Shown one piece after another: positions 16,560-24,492 of a stretch of 64,000 bases of DNA. The position numbers and the translations under genes were made by a program. The notes beneath the pieces were generated by a model. That model was not told the origin of the DNA, did not search any database, and saw only the letters and a program-made list of their open reading frames with translations. This stretch comes from an uncultured Pelagibacteraceae bacterium (lineage in GTDB: Bacteria > Pseudomonadota > Alphaproteobacteria > Pelagibacterales > Pelagibacteraceae): contig CACHPB010000001.1 of the NCBI GenBank assembly GCA_902581585.1, positions 124,001-188,000 of the forward strand. The letters run 5' to 3'. The stretch's first letter is position 1. Each line of letters begins with the position of its first letter.

Positions 16560-17347
16560 GTTTAAAATTATCTAATAAACAAATTTTAAATTATAAAAAC
16601 GATGGAGTAATTTTAATCAAAGAAGTTTTTTTGCCCTGGATTGAAAAACTTAAAAATGGGTTTCAAAAAGTAATTGATAACCCCAGCCCACATGGTAGAG
16701 AAAATATTTCAAAAAAAAAAGAAGGTAGATTTTTTGAAGATTATTGTAATTGGGAAAGAATTGATGAGTTTAAAGATTTTATTTTTAACTCCCCAGCAGC
16801 AGAAATTATTGGTCAAGTAACACAATCTAATAAAATTCAGGTGTTCCATGAGCACATTTTCTTAAAGGAACCTGGAACAAAAAAAGAAACCCCATGGCAT
16901 CAAGATCTTCCATATTATTGTGTAGATGGGAATGATACAGGAAGTTTTTGGATACCATTAGATAATGTATCAAAAGATAATTCTCTAAAAGTTTTGAAAG
17001 GATCTCATAAGTTGCCAATGTTGGTAAAGCCTACTAAATGGTCAAATAACTCGTTTTGGTATAAAAATAACAATAGTTTTATGGATATGCCCAATATAGA
17101 TAAAAATAATATTTTTAGTGCAGAGATGAATATTGGAGATGCGATATTATTTAATTTTAAAGTTTTACACTCATCCTTAGGAAATAATGAAAAAAAAAGT
17201 CGAAAAGCTTTTTCTGCAAGATTTATCGGAGACGATGTAAGGTACATTGATAGAAAAGGAGAAACCTCCCCACCTTTTGTAGGAATAGATTTAAAACCAG
17301 GAGATAAATTGAGAGAGGATTGGTTTCCTGTGGTTTGGAGAAATTAA
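16556..17347 (+). CDS. Phytanoyl-CoA dioxygenase (PhyH) family protein
   Basis: A 263-residue Fe(II)/2-oxoglutarate-type oxygenase starting at GTG in a GTGA overlap with mtnP. The metal-binding HxD is in TPWHQDLPYYC (about residues 111-121). The distal His is in FKVLHSSLG, followed by a conserved arginine-rich SRKAFSARFIGDD. It is placed between mtnP and mtnA with no spacing, which strongly suggests a job linked to MTA or methylthioribose metabolism, or to polyamine or methionine derivatives. No PhyH member with such a role is known to me, so the substrate is open. Confidence 0.8.
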   Translation: MSLKLSNKQILNYKNDGVILIKEVFLPWIEKLKNGFQKVIDNPSPHGRENISKKKEGRFFEDYCNWERIDEFKDFIFNSPAAEIIGQVTQSNKIQVFHEHIFLKEPGTKKETPWHQDLPYYCVDGNDTGSFWIPLDNVSKDNSLKVLKGSHKLPMLVKPTKWSNNSFWYKNNNSFMDMPNIDKNNIFSAEMNIGDAILFNFKVLHSSLGNNEKKSRKAFSARFIGDDVRYIDRKGETSPPFVGIDLKPGDKLREDWFPVVWRN

Positions 17348-18421
17348 ATGAGAGTAAAGGGAAAAAAATATAGGACGATTTGGTACGAAAATAATGTAGT
17401 AAAAATAATTGATCAAACAAAACTTCCACATCAGTTTGTTATTAAAGATTTGAAGACAATAAAAGATGCAGTAAACGCTATAAAAACGATGGAGGTAAGA
17501 GGAGCACCTCTAATTGGTGGAACCGCTGCTTATGGAATAGTTTTAGCAATACAAGAAAATAGAGGTTTAGATTTCATTAAAAAAAGTTCAGAGGAATTAG
17601 TTCATTCAAGACCTACAGCTATAAATTTACAATGGGCAATTCATAGAATGAATAACAAATTATCATTTGTAAAATCTGATGAATTATTAGACGTGGCATT
17701 AAAAGAAGCAAAATTAATATGTGATGAGGATGTAAAGTTTTGTGAGAATATTGGGCTTAATGGACTTAAAATTATTGAAGAAATTTATAATAAAAATAAT
17801 AAAACAGTTAATATCTTAACACACTGTAATGCAGGTTGGTTAGCAACTATAGATTGGGGAACAGCAACCTCGCCAATCTATCATGCACATAAAAAAGGGA
17901 TTCCCATTCATGTTTGGGTTGATGAAACTAGACCAAGAAATCAAGGAGCAAACTTAACTTCATATGAGTTGAATGAAGAAAATATTCCAAACACTATAAT
18001 TGCAGATAATACTGGTGGAATATTAATGCAACGAGGGGAGGTTGATATGTGTATTGTTGGAACAGATAGAACTTTATCAACAGGCGATGTTTGTAATAAA
18101 ATTGGTACATATTTAAAAGCATTGGCCGCTCATGACAATAATGTTCCTTTTTATGTAGCCTTACCAAGTTCAACAATAGACTGGGATATAAAAGATTTCA
18201 AAAATATTCCTATTGAAGAGAGAAACTCTGAAGAGTTATCTCATATTGAAGGAAAAGATGAAAATAATAATATTCAAAAAGTTTTGATTTATCCTGAAAC
18301 AAGTAGATCAATGAATCTAGCATTTGATATTACTCCTGCAAAATATGTAACAGGTTTAATAACAGAGAAAGGAATTTGTGAAGCTTCCAAAGAAGGTTTA
18401 AAACAAATGTTTAACAAGTAA
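17348..18421 (+). CDS. mtnA: S-methyl-5-thioribose-1-phosphate isomerase
   Basis: A 357-residue member of the MtnA/eIF2B-like family. It shows MEVRGAPLIGGTAAYG (about residues 49-64), the catalytic cysteine in THCNAGWLATIDWGTA (about C160) and the catalytic aspartate in CIVGTDRTLSTGDV (about D240), then NKIGTYLKALAAHDNNVPFYVALP. It converts methylthioribose-1-phosphate to methylthioribulose-1-phosphate. It starts directly after the PhyH stop. None of the later genes of the classical methionine salvage pathway (mtnB, C, D) lies nearby, but a class II aldolase fusion does. Confidence 0.93.
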   Translation: MRVKGKKYRTIWYENNVVKIIDQTKLPHQFVIKDLKTIKDAVNAIKTMEVRGAPLIGGTAAYGIVLAIQENRGLDFIKKSSEELVHSRPTAINLQWAIHRMNNKLSFVKSDELLDVALKEAKLICDEDVKFCENIGLNGLKIIEEIYNKNNKTVNILTHCNAGWLATIDWGTATSPIYHAHKKGIPIHVWVDETRPRNQGANLTSYELNEENIPNTIIADNTGGILMQRGEVDMCIVGTDRTLSTGDVCNKIGTYLKALAAHDNNVPFYVALPSSTIDWDIKDFKNIPIEERNSEELSHIEGKDENNNIQKVLIYPETSRSMNLAFDITPAKYVTGLITEKGICEASKEGLKQMFNK

Positions 18422-18508
18422 TCAATAAAGTTTAAAATATATTATTTAAAAGACTGATGTGATTAGACTTTTTTATTATTACTTTTCTGGCTATATGATT
18501 ATATTTGC

Positions 18509-18847
18509 TTAATCTGACGACTGATTAGCTTCACTAAAATTTTTTAAATAATTAAAATAAATTAATCCAAAAATTGCTCCGACAAAAATTAAAATATATT
18601 GATAAAACTTTAAAAGAACAAATACTACCGGTAAATCTTTTCCAGGATTTTGAGCAATGAAATTTTCAGTGCCATCTTTGTATAAATCAATAGGCCCAAA
18701 AGTTGCATAAAGACCATAAATAAAAATATAAATACATGGCAAAATTGAAATTAATAATAAAATTTTATTTTTTTTTATTAATTTTAATAAATTTGCTGAT
18801 ACACCAACTAATACAAGACCAATTAAAGATAATATTAATGGATTCAT
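18509..18847 (-). CDS. Small membrane protein, unknown
   Basis: A 112-residue protein with three hydrophobic segments (about residues 3-22, 28-50 and 77-99) and a mostly polar loop between the second and third. No recognised family. It lies downstream of the BKACE-like gene remnant on the same strand. Confidence 0.55.
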   Translation of the reverse strand: MNPLILSLIGLVLVGVSANLLKLIKKNKILLLISILPCIYIFIYGLYATFGPIDLYKDGTENFIAQNPGKDLPVVFVLLKFYQYILIFVGAIFGLIYFNYLKNFSEANQSSD

Positions 18848-18889
18848 TGCCGTATACTTATCATAATTCTGTGCACTTTAGTATAACAT

Positions 18890-19029
18890 CTAGCCTTTAA
18901 GATAAATTCTAATAACATTGACATTTTCTTGGATAGTAAAAGTTACTTCTGGATGATCTTTTTAACTTTTCTTGCACCATTTGGAGCAACCATCAAATTA
19001 GGAAGTTCTTTTGGTTGGTAAAATGGCAT
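18890..19029 (-). pseudogene. Fragment of a BKACE-type (3-keto-5-aminohexanoate cleavage) gene, frameshifted
   Basis: Reading the minus strand from the ATG at 19029 gives MPFYQPKELPNLMVAPNGARKVK. The frame then hits a stop soon after. If one A is restored in the A5 run around 18959-18963, the reading continues KDHPEVTFTIQENVNVIRI and stops after about 46 codons. The pattern (LMVAPNGARxxKxDHPxxxxTIxE) is the N-terminus of BKACE enzymes, which cleave beta-keto acids with acetyl-CoA and are normally about 300 residues. The start codon sits 3 bp after the aldolase fusion stop, in operon-like position. This looks like a decayed, truncated gene. An assembly error could explain the frameshift but not the missing remainder. 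Confidence 0.55.
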
Positions 19030-19032
19030 AAA

Positions 19033-21081
19033 TTATCTTAAAGAAGCAGCTATATTTCCACCATCAACTGTTAAAACAGCTCCAGTAGTTTTTTTGGAGA
19101 TTGAAAGATGAAAAAATGCTTTTGCAACATCTTCGGCTTTAACTTCGTTAAGAAGCAAATTGCCTTTCATGTAATCCTCAGTTGAAACATCTCTAGCTTT
19201 AGCTCTAGATTTAATCATTTCATCATTTAAGAGACCGCTCCTAATTCTATCTGCGTTTACTCCATTAGATCTTATTCCATAGGAACCATAATCTAATGCA
19301 TACTGTTTACATAAATTTAATAAGGCAGACTTAGGCAACCCATAAGGTCCAAAATTTTTACCAGGATTTACAGATTGTTTAGATATATTAAATAATAAAC
19401 ATCCCTCAATATTTTGAGCCTTCATTATTTTGGTAGCTTCAGCTGCACAATTTTGATGTGAAAAAAAATTATCTTCAAAGCTCTTTCTTAAAATTTTATC
19501 ATCAACTTCAGCGATAGATCCTCCCAAAGCAGTTCCTGCATTTGATATAAGGATATCTATCCCTCCAAATTTGGATGAAATTAAATTAAATGCCTTTTTA
19601 ACACTTTCTTTGTTTGTAACATCACAATAGATACAAAGATCATTAATTTTTTTACTCATTTCAGTAACTTTTTTCCTATTATTATCTATTAAAACTACCT
19701 CCGCTCCATATTTTTTAAATAATTTGTAAGTTGCTGTTCCAATTTTTCCAAATGCACCTGTAATAACAACAACATTACCTGCTAATTCTTTAATTTCTTT
19801 TTTTATTTTTGCTTGTTCTAGGGACCAATATTCAACATCAAAAATATCTTTTTTTGATATGAACTTATATTTTGAAGTTTCTTCAACTGAGGAAATTACT
19901 CTAGCATTAGTTTCTGTTAAGTCCGCTGCTACCTTTGCTGCTTTTAGATTATCTCCTATACAAAATACACCAATATTCTGTACTAATATCACTCTTGGTG
20001 AAGTATCTAGCATCGTTTTCTTTTCTTTAACTTTTTTTTGATTCTGTTCAAAGTATTTCAAGTATTTTTTTTTATAATTATTAAAAGCTTTAGTTGCAGT
20101 TTTTTTAAAATCATCAATCGATGAGTTATGTTTGGGTTTAATTATTAAAGGGAAAGGTTTTACTCTAATGACATGGTCTGGTGTAGCTGTTCCCTCTGTG
20201 GAATATCTCTCTACATCATTTCCATTTATGAAATAATTTAAAATTTTATTATTTCTAAAGGTTAAAATAAATTTTTTATTTGTACCTTGAGATGCTAATC
20301 CTCTTAATATTGGTGCTATTTGAGAAGGAGTAATTTTTGTATTTAATTTTGTTATTTGTTTAATTTTTTTTCTTTTTAACTTTCTTAAAGCTTTTTCTGC
20401 ATCTGTTACATACTTTATCATTAGATCATAAGACTCTTTGGCATCATTAGAAAATGTAAAAATTCCATGATTTAGTAAGATAAGACAATTTATATTAGGG
20501 TTTTTATTATAAACCTCATTAATTTTTTGAGCTAATCCATACCCTGGCATTACATAAGGAATTAAACTTGCCCTTTTTCCAAATATCTTTTTACAAAAAG
20601 CAAAACTATTTGGTCTATTAGTTACATTCATGATTGCATCAGAGTGTGTGTGGTCAACAAATTTAAATGGTAAAAAAGCATGTAGAAAAGTTTCTACTGA
20701 TGGATTTGGGGATTTAATGTTAATTAAATTTCTCTTTTGATAGGCTACCATTTCTTCATCAGATAATTTTTTTTTATTCTTTAAAGCTAACAGAGGATCT
20801 AATTTTACTGCAGGTAATCCCTCTGGTTCAATTTCAGCCATATCCCAGCCACTTCCTTTTACACATAAAACATCATAATTTTTTCCATCCAAATCTTTAA
20901 TAGTTGTCTTAACAGAAGTGTTTCCACCACCATGTAAAACTAGTTCGCTATTTCTTCCAAGTAACCTAGTTGTATAAACCCTGAGAGCCATATCCTTAGA
21001 ATGACCAAGTTTCTTATATTTTAATATGTATTTTTTAGCCTCGTTATTTGACCAATTATTTTTCACAGCATTATCCTTCAA
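19033..21081 (-). CDS. Bifunctional class II aldolase / short-chain dehydrogenase
   Basis: A 682-residue two-domain protein. The N-terminal class II aldolase domain (about 1-240) has HGGGNTSVK, the zinc-binding VDHTHSDAI and a third histidine in LNHGIFTF. The C-terminal SDR domain (about 440-682) has the NAD motif TGAFGKIG, LISNAGTA and the catalytic YGLPK with upstream Ser. Fusions of this kind split a ketose-1-phosphate into DHAP and an aldehyde, then oxidise or reduce the aldehyde; the known case is rhamnulose-1-phosphate. No rhamnose or fucose genes are visible. Its neighbours mtnP/mtnA and speDE suggest 5-methylthioribulose-1-phosphate as substrate, giving DHAP and methylthioacetaldehyde; this is inference. 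Confidence 0.82.
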   Translation of the reverse strand: MKDNAVKNNWSNNEAKKYILKYKKLGHSKDMALRVYTTRLLGRNSELVLHGGGNTSVKTTIKDLDGKNYDVLCVKGSGWDMAEIEPEGLPAVKLDPLLALKNKKKLSDEEMVAYQKRNLINIKSPNPSVETFLHAFLPFKFVDHTHSDAIMNVTNRPNSFAFCKKIFGKRASLIPYVMPGYGLAQKINEVYNKNPNINCLILLNHGIFTFSNDAKESYDLMIKYVTDAEKALRKLKRKKIKQITKLNTKITPSQIAPILRGLASQGTNKKFILTFRNNKILNYFINGNDVERYSTEGTATPDHVIRVKPFPLIIKPKHNSSIDDFKKTATKAFNNYKKKYLKYFEQNQKKVKEKKTMLDTSPRVILVQNIGVFCIGDNLKAAKVAADLTETNARVISSVEETSKYKFISKKDIFDVEYWSLEQAKIKKEIKELAGNVVVITGAFGKIGTATYKLFKKYGAEVVLIDNNRKKVTEMSKKINDLCIYCDVTNKESVKKAFNLISSKFGGIDILISNAGTALGGSIAEVDDKILRKSFEDNFFSHQNCAAEATKIMKAQNIEGCLLFNISKQSVNPGKNFGPYGLPKSALLNLCKQYALDYGSYGIRSNGVNADRIRSGLLNDEMIKSRAKARDVSTEDYMKGNLLLNEVKAEDVAKAFFHLSISKKTTGAVLTVDGGNIAASLR

Positions 21082-21151
21082 TAAATTATTACCGTAGTTT
21101 TTTATTTGAAAGAAGTAAAAAATTAAAATACTAAAGTTATTTAATATTTAT

Positions 21152-22192
21152 ATGACTAAAGTTGGAGAACATATTACCTTAGATATAATAGGTACAAAAA
21201 AGGAGTATGATCCTGTCTTCTTTGAAAAACTAGTTTACAAGATTGCTAAAATATCAAAAGTTACTGTGCTCCAAATATCAAAATATAAGTTCGAGCCGCA
21301 AGGATTTACTTTAGTTGCATTATTGGCAGAAAGTCACATAAGTTTTCATACATTTCCTGAAAAAGGGATTATTAGTTTCGATTTTTTTACATGTGCAAAA
21401 GTTTCTCCCTCTGTTGCTTTGGAAGTTATAAAAGATGAAATTGAGCATACTAATATAGTTAAAAAACAGTTCAACCGAGATACTGTAGACCTCTATCATG
21501 ATAATTATAGCTCACCAGGTTTAAAAAAATCATATGTTGTAAATAAAGTTTTAGAAAATTTTAAATCAAAGGTTGGCCAACATATTGAGATATTGGAATT
21601 AGAACAGTTTGGAAAAGCTTTATTTATTGATAATGAAATTCAAGTGGCAGAAAAAGATGAACACCTTTATAGTTCTACTTTTGTAAATTCAGGACTAGGT
21701 TTAAACTCTAATAAAGAAAAAGCTGCTATTATCGGTGGAGGAGACGGAGGAGTTGCTAGAGAATGTATATCAAAAAATTTTGGATTTATAGATTGGTACG
21801 AATTAGATCCTGAAGTTGTAGATGTTTGTGACAAACACCTCGGAACAATTGGGGAGAAGGCTACTGAAAAAAATTCAGTAAAGTGTGTGTGGGGAGATGC
21901 ATTTGAAAGTATAAAAGCTGTTAAAGATGATACATATGATCAAATATATGTAGACCTAAACGATGACCAATATTGCATAGATTTAGCTGCTAAAAATATG
22001 AATTCACTTGCAAGAATATTAAAGCCAAAAGGTGTAATTACTGCTCAAGTTGGAAGCCAAGATAAAAAGCCCAAGCAAGTTGAAAATTGGTTAAATATAT
22101 TTAACCAGAACTTTGGTAACACTAAATTATCTAGAGTTTATATACCTAGTTTTGATTGTTCTTGGAATTTTTCTTCTTCAATAAACCATTAA
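21152..22192 (+). CDS. AdoMet decarboxylase-spermidine synthase fusion
   Basis: A 346-residue fusion. Residues 1-about 115 are a prokaryotic AdoMet decarboxylase proenzyme: the self-cleavage/pyruvoyl site is E60-S61 in LAESHISFHTFPE, with conserved H66 and C81 (DFFTC). Residues about 120-346 are a spermidine-synthase-like domain with ALFIDNEIQVAEKDEHLYSS, the AdoMet-binding IIGGGDGGVARE (194-204) and the acidic DLNDDQ (269-274) in place of the usual D-S/T-D-P motif. The protein would make decarboxylated AdoMet and use it to aminopropylate a diamine, releasing MTA. MTA is then the substrate of MtnP encoded 4.6 kb away. Divergent from the aldolase fusion. Confidence 0.88.
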   Translation: MTKVGEHITLDIIGTKKEYDPVFFEKLVYKIAKISKVTVLQISKYKFEPQGFTLVALLAESHISFHTFPEKGIISFDFFTCAKVSPSVALEVIKDEIEHTNIVKKQFNRDTVDLYHDNYSSPGLKKSYVVNKVLENFKSKVGQHIEILELEQFGKALFIDNEIQVAEKDEHLYSSTFVNSGLGLNSNKEKAAIIGGGDGGVARECISKNFGFIDWYELDPEVVDVCDKHLGTIGEKATEKNSVKCVWGDAFESIKAVKDDTYDQIYVDLNDDQYCIDLAAKNMNSLARILKPKGVITAQVGSQDKKPKQVENWLNIFNQNFGNTKLSRVYIPSFDCSWNFSSSINH

Positions 22193-22250
22193 AATTTTCT
22201 TTTTAAATAAGAAAAATTGTGAAATAATTATTTTTTTTAATGGAGGAAAA

Positions 22251-23078
22251 ATGAATGTAATAAAAAAAATATTTTTAACTTTTCTATTACCCTTATTTTT
22301 AATTAGCTCTGCAAACGCTGATAAAATAAGAATTGGTACAGAAGGCGCTTATCCTCCCTGGAATTCAAAAGATGCTTCAGGGAAATTAATTGGTTTTGAG
22401 GTAGAATTAGCTTGGCAGTTGTGTAGATACATTGGTCAACAATGTGAAATAGTTGAACAGGATTGGGATGGAATGATACCAGCTTTAACATCAAAAAAAT
22501 TTGATGCAATTATGGCTGGAATGTCAATCACTGAGGAAAGAATGAAAACAATAAATTTTTCTCAAGGATACGCAGATGAAGTTGCTTCTCTTGCGGTAAT
22601 GAAAGGATCTAGTCTTGAAGGGATGGATACTCCTGATGCAGTTAACTTAAATCTTGGTGGTTCAGCAGTAAATAAAGCAATGAAAACATTAACTTCTGCT
22701 TTATCGGGAAAAACAGTTTGTACTCAAATTGGTACAATTCACCAAAACTTTCTTGAGTCTGGAGATGTAGGAAAAGTAAATTTAAAAACTTACAAGACAC
22801 AAGATGAGGTTAACCTTGATTTATCTAATGGAAGATGTGATGTAGCATTAGCTGCTGCTGTTGCATTTACCGATTACGCTGAAAAGTCTGGTGAGGCTGT
22901 TGTACTTGTGGGACCAACTTTTTCAGGTGGTGCATTTGGTAATGGTGTTGGAGTAGGTATTAGAAAAGATGACACTAAACTTTTAAAAGCCTTTAATAAA
23001 GCTATAGATAAAGCAAGAAAAGACGGCCATATTAGTAGAATTGCTATTAAATGGTTTGGTTTTGACGCTTCTATGTAA
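22251..23078 (+). CDS. Polar amino-acid-type ABC transporter substrate-binding protein
   Basis: A 275-residue SBP family 3 protein with a signal peptide (about 1-23, ending SSANADK) and the class signature IRIGTEGAYPPWNSKD followed by LIGFEVELAWQLCRYIGQQCEIVEQDWDGMIPAL. These are typical of lysine/arginine/ornithine or opine binding proteins. ATG preceded by a strong tggagga ribosome-binding site. It is followed by two permease genes. A basic amino acid or a related amine is likely as ligand, which would suit the adjacent polyamine genes, but specificity is not proven. Confidence 0.9.
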   Translation: MNVIKKIFLTFLLPLFLISSANADKIRIGTEGAYPPWNSKDASGKLIGFEVELAWQLCRYIGQQCEIVEQDWDGMIPALTSKKFDAIMAGMSITEERMKTINFSQGYADEVASLAVMKGSSLEGMDTPDAVNLNLGGSAVNKAMKTLTSALSGKTVCTQIGTIHQNFLESGDVGKVNLKTYKTQDEVNLDLSNGRCDVALAAAVAFTDYAEKSGEAVVLVGPTFSGGAFGNGVGVGIRKDDTKLLKAFNKAIDKARKDGHISRIAIKWFGFDASM

Positions 23079-23091
23079 TTAATTTTAGATG

Positions 23092-23116
23092 TGGCGACTA
23101 TAATATATAGTCGCCA
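23092..23116 (+). terminator. Strong hairpin between the ABC binding-protein and permease genes
   Basis: A perfect 11-bp inverted repeat (arms 23092-23102 and 23106-23116, sequence TGGCGACTATA and its complement) with a 3-base loop. It lies 14 bp after the binding-protein stop and 6 bp before the permease ATG. No T-run follows, so it is more likely an mRNA-stabilising element that keeps binding-protein mRNA abundant, or a block to translation of the permease, than a full terminator. Confidence 0.7.
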
Positions 23117-23122
23117 GTCTAT

Positions 23123-23815
23123 ATGGAACTTCTATCATTTGGAGATACTGGTTGGGGAGACGAACTATTTTTCGCAACCCTAATGACAATTGCTGTATCA
23201 ATTGCTGCAATGGCAATTGGATTTGTGTTTGCTTTAATATTTACTCCTTTAAAACTATCTAAAAATAAAACACTAAATTTAATTGGAAACTGTTACACTA
23301 CTATTATTAGAGGTGTTCCAGAACTATTAGTAATTTATTTATTATTTTTTGGTGGCACAGGTGCCGTAATGTATGTTGCATCAATTTTTGGATATGATGG
23401 TTATATTGAGATTAATGCATTTGTAACTGGTGCTCTTGCTATAGGGATTATATCAGGAGCATATTCAACAGAAGTTTTTAGAGGAGCAATATTGTCAATT
23501 GATAAAGGTCAATTCGAAGCGTCTCAGGTTTTAGGAATAAAGAAAAGTATTCAATTTTATAAAGTTATTTTGCCCCAGATGTTGAGACTATCTATTCCCA
23601 ACTTAAGTAATGTTTGGCAAATAACATTAAAGGATACATCTTTAATATCTGTAACTGGATTGGTAGAAATTATGAGACAGTCCTATATCGCAGCAGGATC
23701 TACAAGAGATCCATTATTTTTTTACTCTGTTGCTGCAGTTCTATATTTAGTTCTCACATTTTTAAGCATGAAAATAATCAACAAATTAGAAGTTAGATTT
23801 AATAAAGGTTACTAA
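23123..23815 (+). CDS. ABC transporter permease (HisQ/ArtQ type)
   Basis: A 230-residue polar-amino-acid permease with about five TM segments and the EAA loop (EASQVLGIKKSIQFYKVILPQMLRLSIPNL, about residues 132-161). The N-terminal start MELLSFGDTGWGDEL and the GVPELLVIYLLFFGG motif are typical of HisQ/OccQ proteins. No clear Shine-Dalgarno sequence precedes the ATG, as the hairpin occupies that space. The stop overlaps the next ATG by one base. Confidence 0.9.
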   Translation: MELLSFGDTGWGDELFFATLMTIAVSIAAMAIGFVFALIFTPLKLSKNKTLNLIGNCYTTIIRGVPELLVIYLLFFGGTGAVMYVASIFGYDGYIEINAFVTGALAIGIISGAYSTEVFRGAILSIDKGQFEASQVLGIKKSIQFYKVILPQMLRLSIPNLSNVWQITLKDTSLISVTGLVEIMRQSYIAAGSTRDPLFFYSVAAVLYLVLTFLSMKIINKLEVRFNKGY

Positions 23816-24492
23816 TGGATATAAATTTAATGATTAGTGTTTTTCCCAGCTTGTTAAATGGGACAGTAATAACTCTAAAGCTTTTAATATCCTCTATGTT
23901 TTTTGGACTGTTAATTGGTCTATTTTTTGCAATTTTAAGAATTAACAATAATTCTCTAATTAATAAGTTTGCCTACGGATATTCTTATTTTTTCAGAGGC
24001 ACACCATTGCTTGTTCAATTATATTTAATCTATTATGGTTTAGCTAATATTGAATTTCTAAGAAATTCATTTTTATGGGTGGTTATTAGAGAACCTTATT
24101 GGTGTGCAATTATTGCCTTTTCACTAAATACTGGAGCATACACATCTGAAATTTTAAGATCGGCTTTCCAAACAATAAAAGAGGGTTATATAGAGGCTGC
24201 ACAAAGTTTAGGTATCTCAAAGAAAATTACTTTTTATAAGATACAAATTCCAATAGCAATTAAACAATCACTACCTGCTTATGGAAATGAGATAATTTTA
24301 ATGTTAAAAGGTACATCTTTGGCAAGCGTAATAACAATTATGGATTTAATGGGAGAAGCTAGAAAAGTAAACGTTTTAACTTTTAAGCCATTCGAAGCCT
24401 TTATTACTGCAGGAATAATATATTTATTTTTAACTTTTATAATTCACAATATTGTAAAGTATTTAGAAAAAAAATACGGATTTCAAACATGA
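23815..24492 (+). CDS. ABC transporter permease (HisM/ArtM type)
   Basis: A 225-residue second permease with the GTPLLVQLYLIYYGL motif and the EAA loop EAAQSLGISKKITFYKIQIPIAIKQSLPAY (about residues 123-152). It pairs with the upstream permease to form the heterodimeric channel. The expected ATP-binding subunit is not the next gene (an amidase follows with a 4-bp overlap), so the ATPase must be supplied from elsewhere. Confidence 0.9.
   Translation: MDINLMISVFPSLLNGTVITLKLLISSMFFGLLIGLFFAILRINNNSLINKFAYGYSYFFRGTPLLVQLYLIYYGLANIEFLRNSFLWVVIREPYWCAIIAFSLNTGAYTSEILRSAFQTIKEGYIEAAQSLGISKKITFYKIQIPIAIKQSLPAYGNEIILMLKGTSLASVITIMDLMGEARKVNVLTFKPFEAFITAGIIYLFLTFIIHNIVKYLEKKYGFQT

Noticed and set aside
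19033-21081. Assignment of the aldolase/dehydrogenase fusion as a rhamnose catabolic enzyme.
   Set aside because: No rhamnose isomerase, kinase, mutarotase or transporter genes are nearby, while MTA genes are. It is kept only as an alternative.
22190-22219. An AT-only inverted repeat (aattttctt / aagaaaaatt) after the speDE stop, as a possible terminator.
   Set aside because: No G-C pair supports the stem, one side has a bulge, and such repeats are common by chance here.
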